Shown here one piece after another: positions 12,888 through 23,626 of a stretch of DNA of 64,000 nt. Each line of letters starts with the position of its first letter. Positions within the stretch are counted from its first letter, which is position 1. The stretch covers positions 1,116,001 to 1,180,000 of the forward strand of contig NJPS01000031.1 of assembly GCA_002946415.1 (NCBI GenBank), read 5' to 3'. The DNA comes from Rutstroemia sp. NJR-2017a BVV2 (lineage: Eukaryota; Ascomycota; Leotiomycetes; Helotiales; Rutstroemiaceae). The notes under the pieces are model-generated. The model was not told the origin of the DNA and searched no databases. It saw nothing but the letters and a program-made list of their open reading frames with translations. The translations under genes and the position numbers were made by a program.

Positions 12888-13499
12888 GGCCAACGCCAAT
12901 TCTGGGTCCCATTGGTCCTCGCTGATTTCGGATTTACTTTTCATGGCTCAATTGGTTACCCTGGACGTTACGAATTCTCCCCCGACTTACCTGATAGGGA
13001 AATGTCTGAGAAGCTACGAACCCCCCCGTGAGCCCAAGTGGTATGGAAAACATCCTCCTTCGTGCTCCCCTCCTCGACCAGCCCATCAAAAGGGAAACCC
13101 AGGTGGACTCCGACGGCATCATTCTCCCTCAGCCTACCTGCCTTACCCCAGATACTGCTCTGGTTCAGGTGTAGTGGCGTCGCGATGAGACAGGACCAGC
13201 CACCCCCCTCTACCGTAGTCCTTAGTCCTCTAGAATCTTGCTGCTGGATGAACACATAACTCGCACCCTCTCACCAATGTCGTTCCATGATGGGTCAGCG
13301 GCAGTGGGCCAGTCCCTGACCAAAGGACCCAGCCCTGCACGCTTTCGACACTGCAATATGTGCTCACTAATCTATTACCCGTCCATCCTATTACGCACTA
13401 CGCACTACCCACTACTACACACACTACCCGTTGAACTCCAGCTACGCTACCCACTGGCTACCCACTCGTCTCTGTCCTCTCTCCCCTTCCCTCCCTTCC

Positions 13500-13531
13500 C
13501 ACATCCACATCCCCATCCACATCCACACCCC
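13500..13531. repeat. CATCCA hexanucleotide repeat
   Basis: Imperfect tandem CATCCA/CATCCC units in the pyrimidine-rich region about 0.9 kb upstream of the Rua1-like start codon. Confidence 0.75.
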
Positions 13532-13633
13532 ACTCGCCCATCCATGTAAAGCCAAGCCTTTTCGGCCAAGCGCACTTCCAGACCTCTCTCCACACCAGTT
13601 TTGTGAGGTTTGGCTTGTATCAGGAACGCTGGC

Positions 13634-13780
13634 ATGGGTCCGTCGACGACATCCCGATCCCGGGCAGGGCTGCAAACCACGACAGGCGACCCTCGACTCT
13701 TGCTTCTCTTATACCTCATGGATCTCTGCACTGCCCCTCTTCCACCTTTTTCGCGTCGTCCCAACCGCAACTCTTCCTAA
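13634..13780 (+). other. Candidate upstream ORF in the Rua1-like leader
   Basis: An ATG at 13634 opens a 48-codon frame closed by TAA at 13778-13780, about 660 bp before the main start codon. It matters only if transcription starts upstream of it, which cannot be seen here. No domain is recognisable in the peptide. Confidence 0.3.
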
Positions 13781-14088
13781 TCTATTCGGCCAGTCACTCC
13801 TTTACGGTCTTTTTAATTTCGCTTTCCCCCTCCTCTATATACTGGGAGCTGGCTCTCATCTACTTCAAGCCAGGCTACGTCGATCACCAAACGAGTTTGT
13901 TTCTATATTGCATAGCTCAACTCATCACGCTCATTTCCACCCAAGACCATCAACTGATTCATAGTAACCTACCCACATACCCTCAGCGCGAGGTATCGTT
14001 ATCCAATTTCGTTTCATCGGAAAACTCTACGCATTCCCTACAGTATAACTTATCAGAGTTACGCATCGCTCGGGTTTTATCATATCTG

Positions 14089-14316
14089 GTAAGTTACAAA
14101 ATCCTTAATTCCTTCGGGCCATACTTTCATCTTGCCGACCCCCGGGACCGGTGGATCACTCCTTGGATACCTTCCCTTTCTTCTAGACTGATCCAGGCTG
14201 ACGACGATCTTGATAGACTTTCGGCTCCTAATTGCAATCTTTGTCCTGGACTTCTCCTTCGTCATGGACTCCAGTCCGGCACCATCGTGAGGAATCCACA
14301 ACAGCCCCTCTTTTAG
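14089..14316 (+). other. Candidate 5'-untranslated intron of the Rua1-like gene
   Basis: A strong donor GTAAGT occurs at 14089 in DNA with no coding frame. A pyrimidine-preceded acceptor (CTCTTTTAG) ends at 14316, with a CTGAC branch-like word near 14199. Splicing would remove a 228-nt leader intron. It would also delete the short upstream ORF at 14264-14290. This is inferred only from splice-site appearance. Confidence 0.35.
14264..14290 (+). other. Short upstream ORF close to the Rua1-like start
   Basis: ATG at 14264 starts an eight-codon frame ending at TGA 14288-14290, about 150 nt before the main start. If it is present in the mature leader it should lower translation of the main frame. 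It lies inside the candidate leader intron, so splicing could control its presence. Confidence 0.35.
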
Positions 14317-14442
14317 TTCCACCCTACTTACATCTCCTCTAGCCACCATTCAGTTCCACTGCCACCTTCTTTTGCTTTTAATCCGAACAATAAGTTCAGG
14401 AGAGATTACCCACCACGGTCTTTTCCATCTTCCACAGTCAAC

Positions 14443-16405
14443 ATGAATCCCAACGAAATGTCTATGAAGCAGGAGAGTATAGGCCTGGGCATGTGGTCGA
14501 CGACGACACCACCACAACCAACTACGAGACCGCGACCAGCAACGATACATGAGACAGGGTTCTCATATTGCATGCCAGAAGCAAACAACTATGCTCTACC
14601 AGCCTGGGATTCCTCAACAATGCCATTGCAGCCGATGCACGACGGTTTATCACATAACTACGCCGTTCAGCAAGACTTTTATCCACCATCGTCAGGACCG
14701 GATCGTGAGTTGCATAGAGATCATGCTATCTGCCTCAGCGGAAAAGCGTTTTCTGACTTCGACTTCACAGATCACTGGAACCCGAAGCCTTCTGACGATG
14801 GTATGGATATGCACGGTCTCGACACGGAAATGCATATGGGCCAAGCCTACACAACTGATGAGGCTGTACCAATCTTAGACTTAAGATGTGGCTCTGGAAT
14901 GGATACAGATCGCCTGAGCATGGATCAACCATTTGGGTCACGGCGAATGTCTGGCTCATCATTCACATTGTCGACCACGGGACTTTCTGATATGCCATCA
15001 TATGAAGACTTTTCCGCTACATTATCTGAAGCACCTTCGTTCAGCTCAGATTACCCACCTCTATCAAACAGAAATTCATTGATGTCTTCCACACAGCTAT
15101 CGCCTGTGGCCTCACCTAGAATGACACCCCAGAACAGATCCGAACTTGTTCGAACACAAAGCAGAGGCAGGGCTTCTCCTTCGCCACGTCCAACTATGCG
15201 CTCAGCACCCTACAGTATGGATAGCAACAGAGGTAAGAGGTGGTCAACAGGATCGTACGCACCTGCGCCAAATCGACGTCCATCGCCATTTGTATACCAC
15301 CAAGGGCATGAGTCATTTCCACCATATCCTCAACGGATGTCATCTAGACACTCTTCTCCCACCATACCAAACACTCAACAGCCTCTAAATATGCATAATT
15401 TGCAGACGCAGCAACATCCTTTCATGATTACCAATAATGGACCTTCTTATCGAAACAGCATGCTTCTCCCATCACATACTTATCAAGAGCCACATCAATT
15501 CGACGCACCACCACCTCTCCTATCTCATGGTCTTTTCCGCATGCTTCAAAGCAACGCCGATCCGCATGCGTTACATACTCACTATTCTGATTTAAGTGAT
15601 CCTCCGGATCTTTACGCCTCTCTACAAGAGGAGCAGATACCACCTCCACCAGAGGACATGAACCCTTCAGATCCCGACCTTGTACCTCACGAGCAAGAAT
15701 TACGATTTGATGGAGATCTTTACACACCTAGATGGGTTCGCGGTCACGGAAACAAGCGGGAAGGATGGTGTGGAATTTGCAAACCAGGGCGCTGGCTGGT
15801 ATTGAAGAATAGCGCATTCTGGGTATGTTCTTCCTTTTCGTTAACAATTTTGCGCGAGCTAAAACATTTTCTGCAGTACGACAAAAGTTTCACCCACGGT
15901 ATCTCAGCGGCGACCGGCAGCCCGTTCCAAGAGCCTCAAGAAACGCGACGCATGGACGGAAACCCTGATGTCTGGGAAGGTCTGTGTGGAAGTTGCAACG
16001 ACTGGGTCGCTCTCGTGAGCAGCAAGAAGAAGGGGACCACCTGGTTTCGGCATGCTTACAAAGTGAGTTTCATCTGATTTATGTCCATTTTCGGTGTCTG
16101 AGCACCCGAATCTGAAATCGGTAACTAACATATCGATTAATCATCAGTGTCACACACATCCGAAAATCAAGGATGCTCCAAAACGGAGACGCGAGTCTTC
16201 ACACACTCGTGCCCTCGGAGCCTCAAACATGACGAAACCGCCCCCCAGACCACAACGGTTGGATAATATAACATCCAGTCCGTCGCAGCCGCCCATGACA
16301 CCACAGATGAGTGCAGTCTCGGTTACGTCGACGCCGACTCCTGGTATGCTGCACCAGAGGAACTCCGCAATCAGTCCATTGGATGGGCTTTCGACAATGA
16401 TATGA
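14443..16405 (+). CDS. Rua1-type transcription regulator (C-terminal zinc domain)
   Basis: The exons are 14443-15822, 15877-16062 and 16148-16405, giving 607 residues. Residues 1-410 are disordered and rich in Ser, Pro, Met and Gln, as in many fungal activators. The C-terminal domain starts near residue 420 (LYTPRWVRGHGNKREGWCGI) and contains ordered Cys/His pairs: WCGIC, FTHG, LCGSC, FRHAYK and CHTH. This is the pattern of the Rua1 C-terminal family (Pfam Rua1_C, earlier DUF4451), named after the Ustilago regulator of ustilagic acid synthesis. A basic KRRR patch follows. It is probably nuclear and DNA-binding. No biosynthetic genes surround it, so a cluster-specific role is not supported here. 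The first intron is 54 nt, in frame and stop-free, and lies inside the zinc domain. The leader is long and may contain upstream ORFs. Confidence 0.85.
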
Positions 16406-19400
16406 TCATTGATCAGATTCAATTCATTCAACCACTTCTCTTTTCTATCTTCTTTTCTTTCACTCTTTTGGATTCGAATTATCGTTACGAGAAATCTTTT
16501 TTAAACAACACTTTCTTCAAATTTGAATTTTCTTACTAGTTGTTGCGCAGACTCTTTTCTTTGACAGAATCATTCTTTTGCACAACAGCGTACGTCATAT
16601 ACATACGGGGGAATTACCATTGGAGAGGCGCGGAGCAGAACACATGCATCTTTCATTTTATATCTTTGCTTCAGGTGGTACGATTGGGGATCTTGGGGAC
16701 CGGGTTGGTTTCATACAGGTTTTGGGGAGGGGGAACGGAAATGGAAAGGAATGGAACGGGAAAACTCTAAAAGAGCTGGAAATATACGGGAACATGGCTC
16801 TTTTATGAGGAAGCCTTTGGAAATGGTCTTGTCTTGTTTTGGTTTGCATTGCGAAATCGAGCTGTCTTCTTGTTTTTTTTGCTTTGGGAGGATGTCTGGG
16901 CGATCAGGCACGGTGGTGTTGAGAATCTGATGTTTTTACGAATTATTTTACGAGAAAGAACGGGCAGAAAGCAGAAAGAGCAGAAGATGACAGTCCTAGT
17001 GACTTCTTTCATTCTCCGGTCATACTAGGTTATTGTATCGGTATTTAGCTTTAGGATGCGATCTTAGACCGCGCGGGTTGACGAGGGACAGGTATACACG
17101 ACAGAGTAGAATCCTGTCATGGAAAAGGGGGGAGGATATACCATGGCGAGCGAGTACATCGATTGCATGCATTAGCTTTAGCACACAGCAGTAATGACCG
17201 GTTCATGACATTTTCAACAGTACTTTATCATCTACTGAATGTGCCTTTACTTGAGAATATGTGAATGATGGCAATTGGAACTTCTGACGGTCGTGTGCAT
17301 CGAGACTTTCTTCCGTCGCCTTCGATAAATTGAATCTATAAGATTCTCTCAAAGAATCTACTCTACCAGAAACTTCACCTCGCAATATCTCACACCTAGC
17401 CAGTCTATCGGTAACATCACGTTTTTCTATTCCCACCTCGCACAACCCCTTCCTCCTCTCCCCCCTCCCCTACTAGCTTCCTCGCCCAATACCCAATCCA
17501 CACGCCCCTGTCCTAGATCGACTCATCCGAACATCCCACGATACACCAACCTGCCATACGACGATACTACGTTGGGCTACGATACTGACAAGAACCGCAC
17601 GTTTTCCCATCATCAATCTATCCACTCACCCAGCCACCTCTCCGTAGCAGCAGCGGCAGGGTCTGCGCTGTCTGCTAGATAGACTTTCTTACGCAATCAA
17701 CTAGCGTGAGCGGGATTTATGCATGCGTGAAGAAGGTTGGAGAGGGGGGTTTGGCGGTTTATGCATTGCTTGTGTGGTGGTGTGGTTTATGCATTGCGGA
17801 AGGGTGTCTACGATTGATGGGGATGGGATCGTGGATTGATGGGATGGGATGACGATGGGATGATCGGAATGGGCTCGGGGACGGGTAGTAGTGTTATGCC
17901 GGGGAGGAGAGGAGGACGGCGAGGGGAAGACACGCGGGAGGTATCCAGCCGAAGGTTAGCAGGAGGGTAGGGTATGGAAATATTAGGTGGGAGACGGAGA
18001 TACTGTATTGAGATGTGGCGCAAAAGGAAGCTGTGGCGACTAGCTACAGCATTATTGAATATATGTATGAACGGCTGATGCGGGGGGAGGAGAGAGAGGC
18101 AGGTATGGGCTGTGCATATGTTGGCTTGAGTTGGATATCTTTAGAATTGGTAGGGCTGGAGAGGAGCACCCAAGACGTCGTATCAACCCGCGGGGAAAAT
18201 GAAGGGGTCAAGGCAAGGCAGGTGATGATTGGTAGGATATCGCGCTGCTACGCTTCGTTGCCTGACGAACGAGCTTTCAGATCTTGACGAAGGATGTCTG
18301 GAGGCGAATATCGCAGCGCGGGTGTAGACCTTAAAAAGGGAGGTGCGAGATGCGGGGGTTGGCTGAGATGTACGACTTGCGTCTAATGTAGAGAGTCGGC
18401 ATGGAAAAAGTAAAGAATGTGTAGGAGGAAATCAGTGTGCTTCATTTCCGGAGGCCTATGGACCAATCATTTGGGTTCCCCTTTCTTGGGATAGAGTTGG
18501 ATTGGGATATCGATGATGCTATCGTATTCAGGTCTAGGGTAGTCGCGGATGAAGGGGGGCTCGCTCGAGAGCTGTGCGAGTGCGGCACTGAGGGGAGTCT
18601 GTGAGTAAATCTTGTGGAGGCATTGACAATTACCAATGAAGCCGCAAAACTCTTACCATCAGAAGCCGCAAGACTCTACGAAATATGGTCTCTTTTGGCT
18701 TATCGAATAGGAATGGACGTCACGCAGGTACCAATCCTGCCCAGCTTAGGATTGTGTTAATAGCGTGCTACTCTGCAAGATCGCACCTAATTTAGGCTGT
18801 TTAGGCCCATGGGAGGCTAATGCAACAGTGAGATTCGGGCTTGTACTGATTAGAAATAGGGTGCTGGTACTTCTGTACCAAAGTACTGTCATCGCATATG
18901 ATGGAGAGGATTGAATGTTTGATGCAATTGAGATCGTCAAATACAATTCAATATTCTTGCTTTTTCTTCTTTACATTACTTGTTCATAGTATGAACTTCT
19001 GGTTCTTGAAATGGCGGGCGTCCGTTTGGCCACTCAGCTCAAATCCTTCCCACCCCTTGAGTCGACCAACTGGGAAGTATTCGACCACCCACGCCCCTCC
19101 TATCATTGAGAACGGGAGCGAACGAGCAGCCCCCTCGCCCTCGCCCTCGCCCTCGCCCTCGCTCTCCCACTCCCACTCCCACTCCCACTCTCAATCCTCC
19201 TCCCTTCTCTCGTTCGCTCGCTCGGCCCATGTCTTTGCCCGATTCCTTGATTCTTTTCTGACGTTAGCTACGAAATCTGCTTGCTCTGTTGTATTGCTGC
19301 TCATTCATTACTTTCTGCTCGCATCTTACCCAGCTCCCTGTAGCCAGCCATCTAATCTAATAACCTCCTACCTTCCTTTATCCGGCTCGAACGCCGTCTG

Positions 19401-20415
19401 TCGGGTCTGGTCCTGGGCGCCAGCCTCTTATGAGTCAAATGAGCAGCATTCCTCCACACTAAGGGCACGCTCAGCATTTCCGACTCCAGCGACATTACCC
19501 ACTTTCCCTAGGCTCAAACGGCCTAGAATTTAGTCCCAGGTCTCTGGTTACAGTCCTAGGCGGGGCCTAAACGTCTTGTCCCCGTACCTCAATCTCTACA
19601 TACCATACTTCGTACCTCCATCGTTACCATCTAATCGTTACAAGTCCCGCCCTTCGTACAATTATGTCGTGCAACGATTCACTATCCTTATGAATAATGA
19701 ATAATATCTCCAACCTCAGGATCTCCTTATAATGAATTCCGGCTTTCGTCATTTTACGGCATCCTTTCCTGACTCTTGAAGCTACGGTAGCGAGCGACCT
19801 GGGCGGATATATCCTCTAGGTTGCCTAGAACAATCCCCGCTATTCTGGACCTTGGAAACATACAACCTCGAATTCATTCTCTTGCTTCAGTTGTATTTTC
19901 TCTCCAGAGGTACTTCCCACTGCTTCCGAGTCCGGTTGCTCTCCCAGGCACAATTGTCTTCCCAGTCTTGATTAGGAATTCTGCTGACATCTGTAGATTA
20001 CCGCTCCAGAACTTTGATCAACATACATTCTTACCATGCATTGAATACCTGCGCTCTTCAAACCCCACAATCACTTCGAAAAACCTCTCGAGTCGTTATC
20101 CTCGAAACTCTTTGCTCTACCTCTTCGATCAGTCTATTGATAAGCCCTATTCCCGGCCCTAGCAACGGCTGATGTGGTTGGTGAAGGAACATATGTGCTA
20201 AAGAAAACCTCGGGAGCTCCACTTGGTAAAAAAGTACTGTCATACAGGATATATTTGGCAAGAGAGAAAATTCCTGCAACTTGAAAATACTGGTTCGGAA
20301 TAATTTGGGCAACTCGCTTTGAAACATAGGGTCTGGATGTCTGCGATATAGAAGGAGGGCTAGCCATACTTGCACCTCGGAACCCATTGTGGAACAGAGG
20401 ATAGCAGGTTTTGCT
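16406..20415. other. Four-kilobase intergenic stretch, no supported gene
   Basis: This DNA lies between the Rua1-like gene and the PHD-finger gene. The first 600 bp are T-rich and probably hold the 3' untranslated region. GGGATGGG-type words cluster near 17815-17870. Frames present are low-complexity or lack an ATG. The last 600 bp probably hold the promoter and leader of the PHD-finger gene. No transposon or RNA gene was recognised. Confidence 0.5.
19132..19190. repeat. CCCTCG and TCCCAC hexanucleotide arrays
   Basis: About six CCCTCG units run directly into about four TCCCAC units. The array lies in a 211-codon plus-strand frame that looks non-coding, so its translation into Pro-Ser and His-Ser runs is probably meaningless. 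Confidence 0.8.
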
Positions 20416-22615
20416 ATGAGTTGGGAACAGCAACCGCAATATGATGGGGGTCAAGGTGGATGGACTCCGCAGTTTGCGGAAGACTACTCTGTCTTCAATG
20501 ACACACCCGGGCGTTTGATCAATGGACATCGGGCATTTGTTGATACTTCAACTGTGCAAGCACTTTCGCCCATGGGCCACAATGGACAGTTCAATGGCGA
20601 GGGAAACATGGTCACAGACTTAGGTATTCAGATGCATCAGCTACCGCCAAATACCACTCTTCAAATGTCTTCGGTCATGCCTCAATCAAACAAGCAAGTG
20701 GACAACTCTCCGGTCCCACAATCCCCCTCAAGGGCACGATTTAATGACGTTATCAAGACGCCCCAGAAGCCGAAGAAGTCTCTGGACGAGCCGTTTGGTA
20801 GTCAGACCGCTACCCCTCCAAACTCATCGAGGGGCAACAGGAAACTGGCACCGAAAATTTCCCCAATGCCAAGAAAGGCACAGGCTCAAGACAACGGCTT
20901 CGGAACCTCCAATGCTGGCCCGAGTAATGTTCAACCTCAACTAATGATTCACCCTTCAACTACTATGGACCCTTTCGCTTATCCAATGTCTGCGCCTGCT
21001 TCAGCTCCGGTATTCACCAATAACAAACTTCTCTGGGACACTAGTGCGGATGGAATGGATATAGATTTCTCGACACATTCACCAGAGATGTTCCAAAATC
21101 ATGGCCATAGGATCAGTAATTCTATTGACTGGGGCAAGAACAACCAAATTTTCCAAGAGACTATGAATCTACCACCTTCCAAACCAATTGAAGCCGAGCC
21201 TCGGAAACGTCAACGACCGCTTGCTTCTAAATCGTCTTTGCCAACAACGACTGCCACGGAAATTTATGCCTCGCTTCAGTCGTTTGCTTTCAGCAGTGCA
21301 CCGGCTTCTTCTGCTCCCTTGGCTGCTGAAAGTTTCATTGGGGCTGTCGATCCCGGTCTTATTTACAGTCGACCAAATTCCGGTAGTGGTTCGCAGGCTG
21401 ATTTTGAGGATATTATGCTACCAACCAGCCGTCCAGCGACTAGCTATACAGCGTTGGCTTATAAGCCATACGAGCATCAACTTCGAGAGTATTCGAGAGA
21501 CCAGGAAGAGCTTCGTCGATCGGGAAGCTTCAGAGAATCTAGTGCTGCGCATCGAGGATCTGTTAGTTCGCCAGTGAAAGGGTCTGCTCAGCCTGGTATT
21601 CGTAGAAGTGCCAGTGATAGTAGGGATCGACGAAATAAAGGTATATTACTTGAAGGTTTGGCAAGGCATTGACTAACGTTTTGCACAGATCGATCTCGCA
21701 ATGGCTCCGGGCGGATATCTCCAGTAAAGCAACTACGACTTCCAAACCTTACTTCTATCCCCGAATCACCTCTCGTAAGACAAAGGACACGACCAGAAGT
21801 CAAGCTCGCTGTGGGTGCAAACGGTCGTGCTACCGTGGTTGTTGATGATGAGCCGGAAAGAATCATATCTCGACGATCATCCTACGCCGACTATGACGAT
21901 TCCTATTATGAGTCTTCCACTGACGAAGAACCTATACTTGTGCTAAGCCGTAACAACTCTTTCGATTTGCCAAAGCTCAATAGACATGATAGTTCTCATG
22001 AATTTCGAAGACGCAGCACAAGCGCAAGTAGTTACAGCCAATCTTCAAGCCAACACACAAGCATTGATGAATTGAGCGAGGCGGAAACAGTCATGGACGA
22101 GAGCAAGGCTGGGGATGCCGCATCGGCTTTGCGGAAAGTTGTTAGAGATCGCAGAAAAAGTCAACAGCTGTCACAGACTGGTAGAAACCATCGCGTATAC
22201 TCTGACGCAACTCCTAGAGCTGGTCGATATACAGATTACGGCTCATCCTCGACCAGATCCCTCACTGATCCGGATGGAGCCACACCATCCGGTTCAAGAA
22301 GCGGTAGTACAAGATGTGTATGCAATAGTGTGGACGGCGATCCATTCATGATTCAATGGTATGTTTCACTGCTTCGTTGCTCACCTTGATCTCACATTGA
22401 CTCACAACCTGAACAGCGAATCATGCGATAACTGGCTCCACGGACAATGCGTCAACATTGATCGCAGAAGTCTTCCACCAGTGTATATCTGTGCCTTTTG
22501 TGCCCAGACACCAAACATGCGTGGTGGCAGGATGAGAGAGACGGCATTGCAGAGGGAGAAGAGGCATCTCCCTTCCAGCCCATTGGAACATAAATCGTTC
22601 AGATCATTTCGTTGA
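20416..22615 (+). CDS. PHD-finger protein with long disordered N-terminus
   Basis: Exons 20416-21640, 21689-22358 and 22417-22615 give 697 residues. About 620 N-terminal residues are polar and disordered, with a Pro/Ser-rich SPSRARF segment, a basic KPKKS stretch and many Arg-Ser motifs. The C-terminal end is a complete PHD finger. Its zinc ligands follow a Cys4-His-Cys3 order: CVC, CESC, WLHGQC and CAFC. PHD fingers read histone H3 tails, so a chromatin-associated nuclear role is likely. The partner complex cannot be told. The second intron splits the finger between CVC and CESC, and the join completes a Cys codon. An in-frame ATG at 20389 would add nine residues; 20416 was preferred because MSWEQQPQ begins a more natural N-terminus, but this is uncertain. 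Confidence 0.8.
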
Positions 22616-23626
22616 TACGTTGAAGGTCGTCTTTATACGGCATAAGCTGGTCTGCTCGCCAAATCACGGTTCCATGGTCTACGAATGCACACCACACAGC
22701 TGCTATGCTTAACCTCATGGCGTCCCCTTGAATTCAAATAGGGATGAGCCTTGAATGGCATCCTTCAAGCATTCCATTATCTGTCTTAGTTACGCTGAAA
22801 GCACATTGTTTTCTTTTACCTTTTCTCTTTTTATTCTAGTCTGCGTTTCTTTTGTAAAAATCACTGATACCCCCATACCCCATACAACAATCACGCATCA
22901 GAATGCAACAACACTTCCAGGTGTAATGGAAACAATTCGTACGATATATGGAAGCAAGAAGAAGATGAAGAATGAAGAATGAAGAAGTTGGAAAATGAAT
23001 GGAAAGAAAGATGAATTGATGAGAAGGAATTTGCTAGCTACCGCTATAATGTACAATACTCATCTTGGAATGAAATAAAGGAAAGAGACAAGAAAGAATC
23101 GCGGGGTATTAATTTTTAAATATGAAAACTACGTATGGAAAGGACATTCGTCGGCCTCGAAGATTGACATAAAAATAACCTGTTCGTATTTACCTAGACT
23201 CGGTAAGAGCACAAGATTACCGTCTGACCATCCGCTGTCGTGTGCTTGTTTGTACTCGGATACAAATAAGGCTGGAATGGTAACGTTTAGATTGTATGGT
23301 ATGGATCCTGATTCCTTACGTACAGTCCAGTACCTGAACGAATGCCGAAAGCACCCAAGAAGGTTTCCATTCCGGTCTCGGAACTAGGTGGGGGCGGGGC
23401 ATGCAGTCCAAATAAGTTATCGTAAGTGTGTGAAAAAGACCGGAGGTGGAATGCAAGTACTTATTAGAGTGAACTCTCCTTCCTCTCCGCAATTCCTTTT
23501 CAAAGTTGTTGAATCTTTCTCTTTTTATTCTCTTTCTCTTTTAAATCTCGAGTATTCCGCAGCTGTAGCTAGCTTTCTATCGATCAACTCAACTGAACGG
23601 GAAGTGTTCGTCGGCAGACAGACAAA
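22616..23626. other. Intergenic between PHD-finger gene and LEU2
   Basis: No gene is supported. The first part is AT- and AG-rich and probably holds the 3' untranslated region of the PHD-finger gene. The second part should contain the LEU2 promoter, including the CCGG-type site annotated separately. Confidence 0.55.
23372..23381. promoter_or_regulatory. Near-match to the Leu3 site upstream of LEU2
   Basis: The sequence CCGGTCTCGG differs at one position from the Leu3 consensus CCGG-NN-CCGG. It lies about 245 bp upstream of the LEU2 start codon. Leu3 is the alpha-isopropylmalate-responsive zinc-cluster regulator of leucine genes. The match is suggestive, not proof. Confidence 0.4.

Larger units (their letters stand above)
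8366..14442. other. Six-kilobase non-coding stretch upstream of the Rua1-like gene
   Basis: No supported protein gene is present. The DNA is unusually rich in short tandem repeats: TGCT near 8427, GGAAA near 8512, CCAG near 10828, CTG near 11437, TGCTTC/TGCGTC near 12085, CCCCCT near 12860 and CATCCA near 13500. The last kilobase is strongly pyrimidine-rich on the plus strand and is the probable promoter and leader of the regulator gene that follows. Long upstream regions like this are common for fungal developmental and virulence regulators. Confidence 0.55.

Noticed and set aside
13603..14316. 237-codon plus-strand frame upstream of the Rua1-like gene
   Set aside because: It begins at GTG and contains no ATG anywhere, so it is not a plausible eukaryotic coding region; the DNA is better read as leader.
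18898..19533. 211-codon plus-strand frame containing hexanucleotide repeats
   Set aside because: Its length is helped by the stop-free CCCTCG/TCCCAC array; the product is low-complexity with no recognisable domain.
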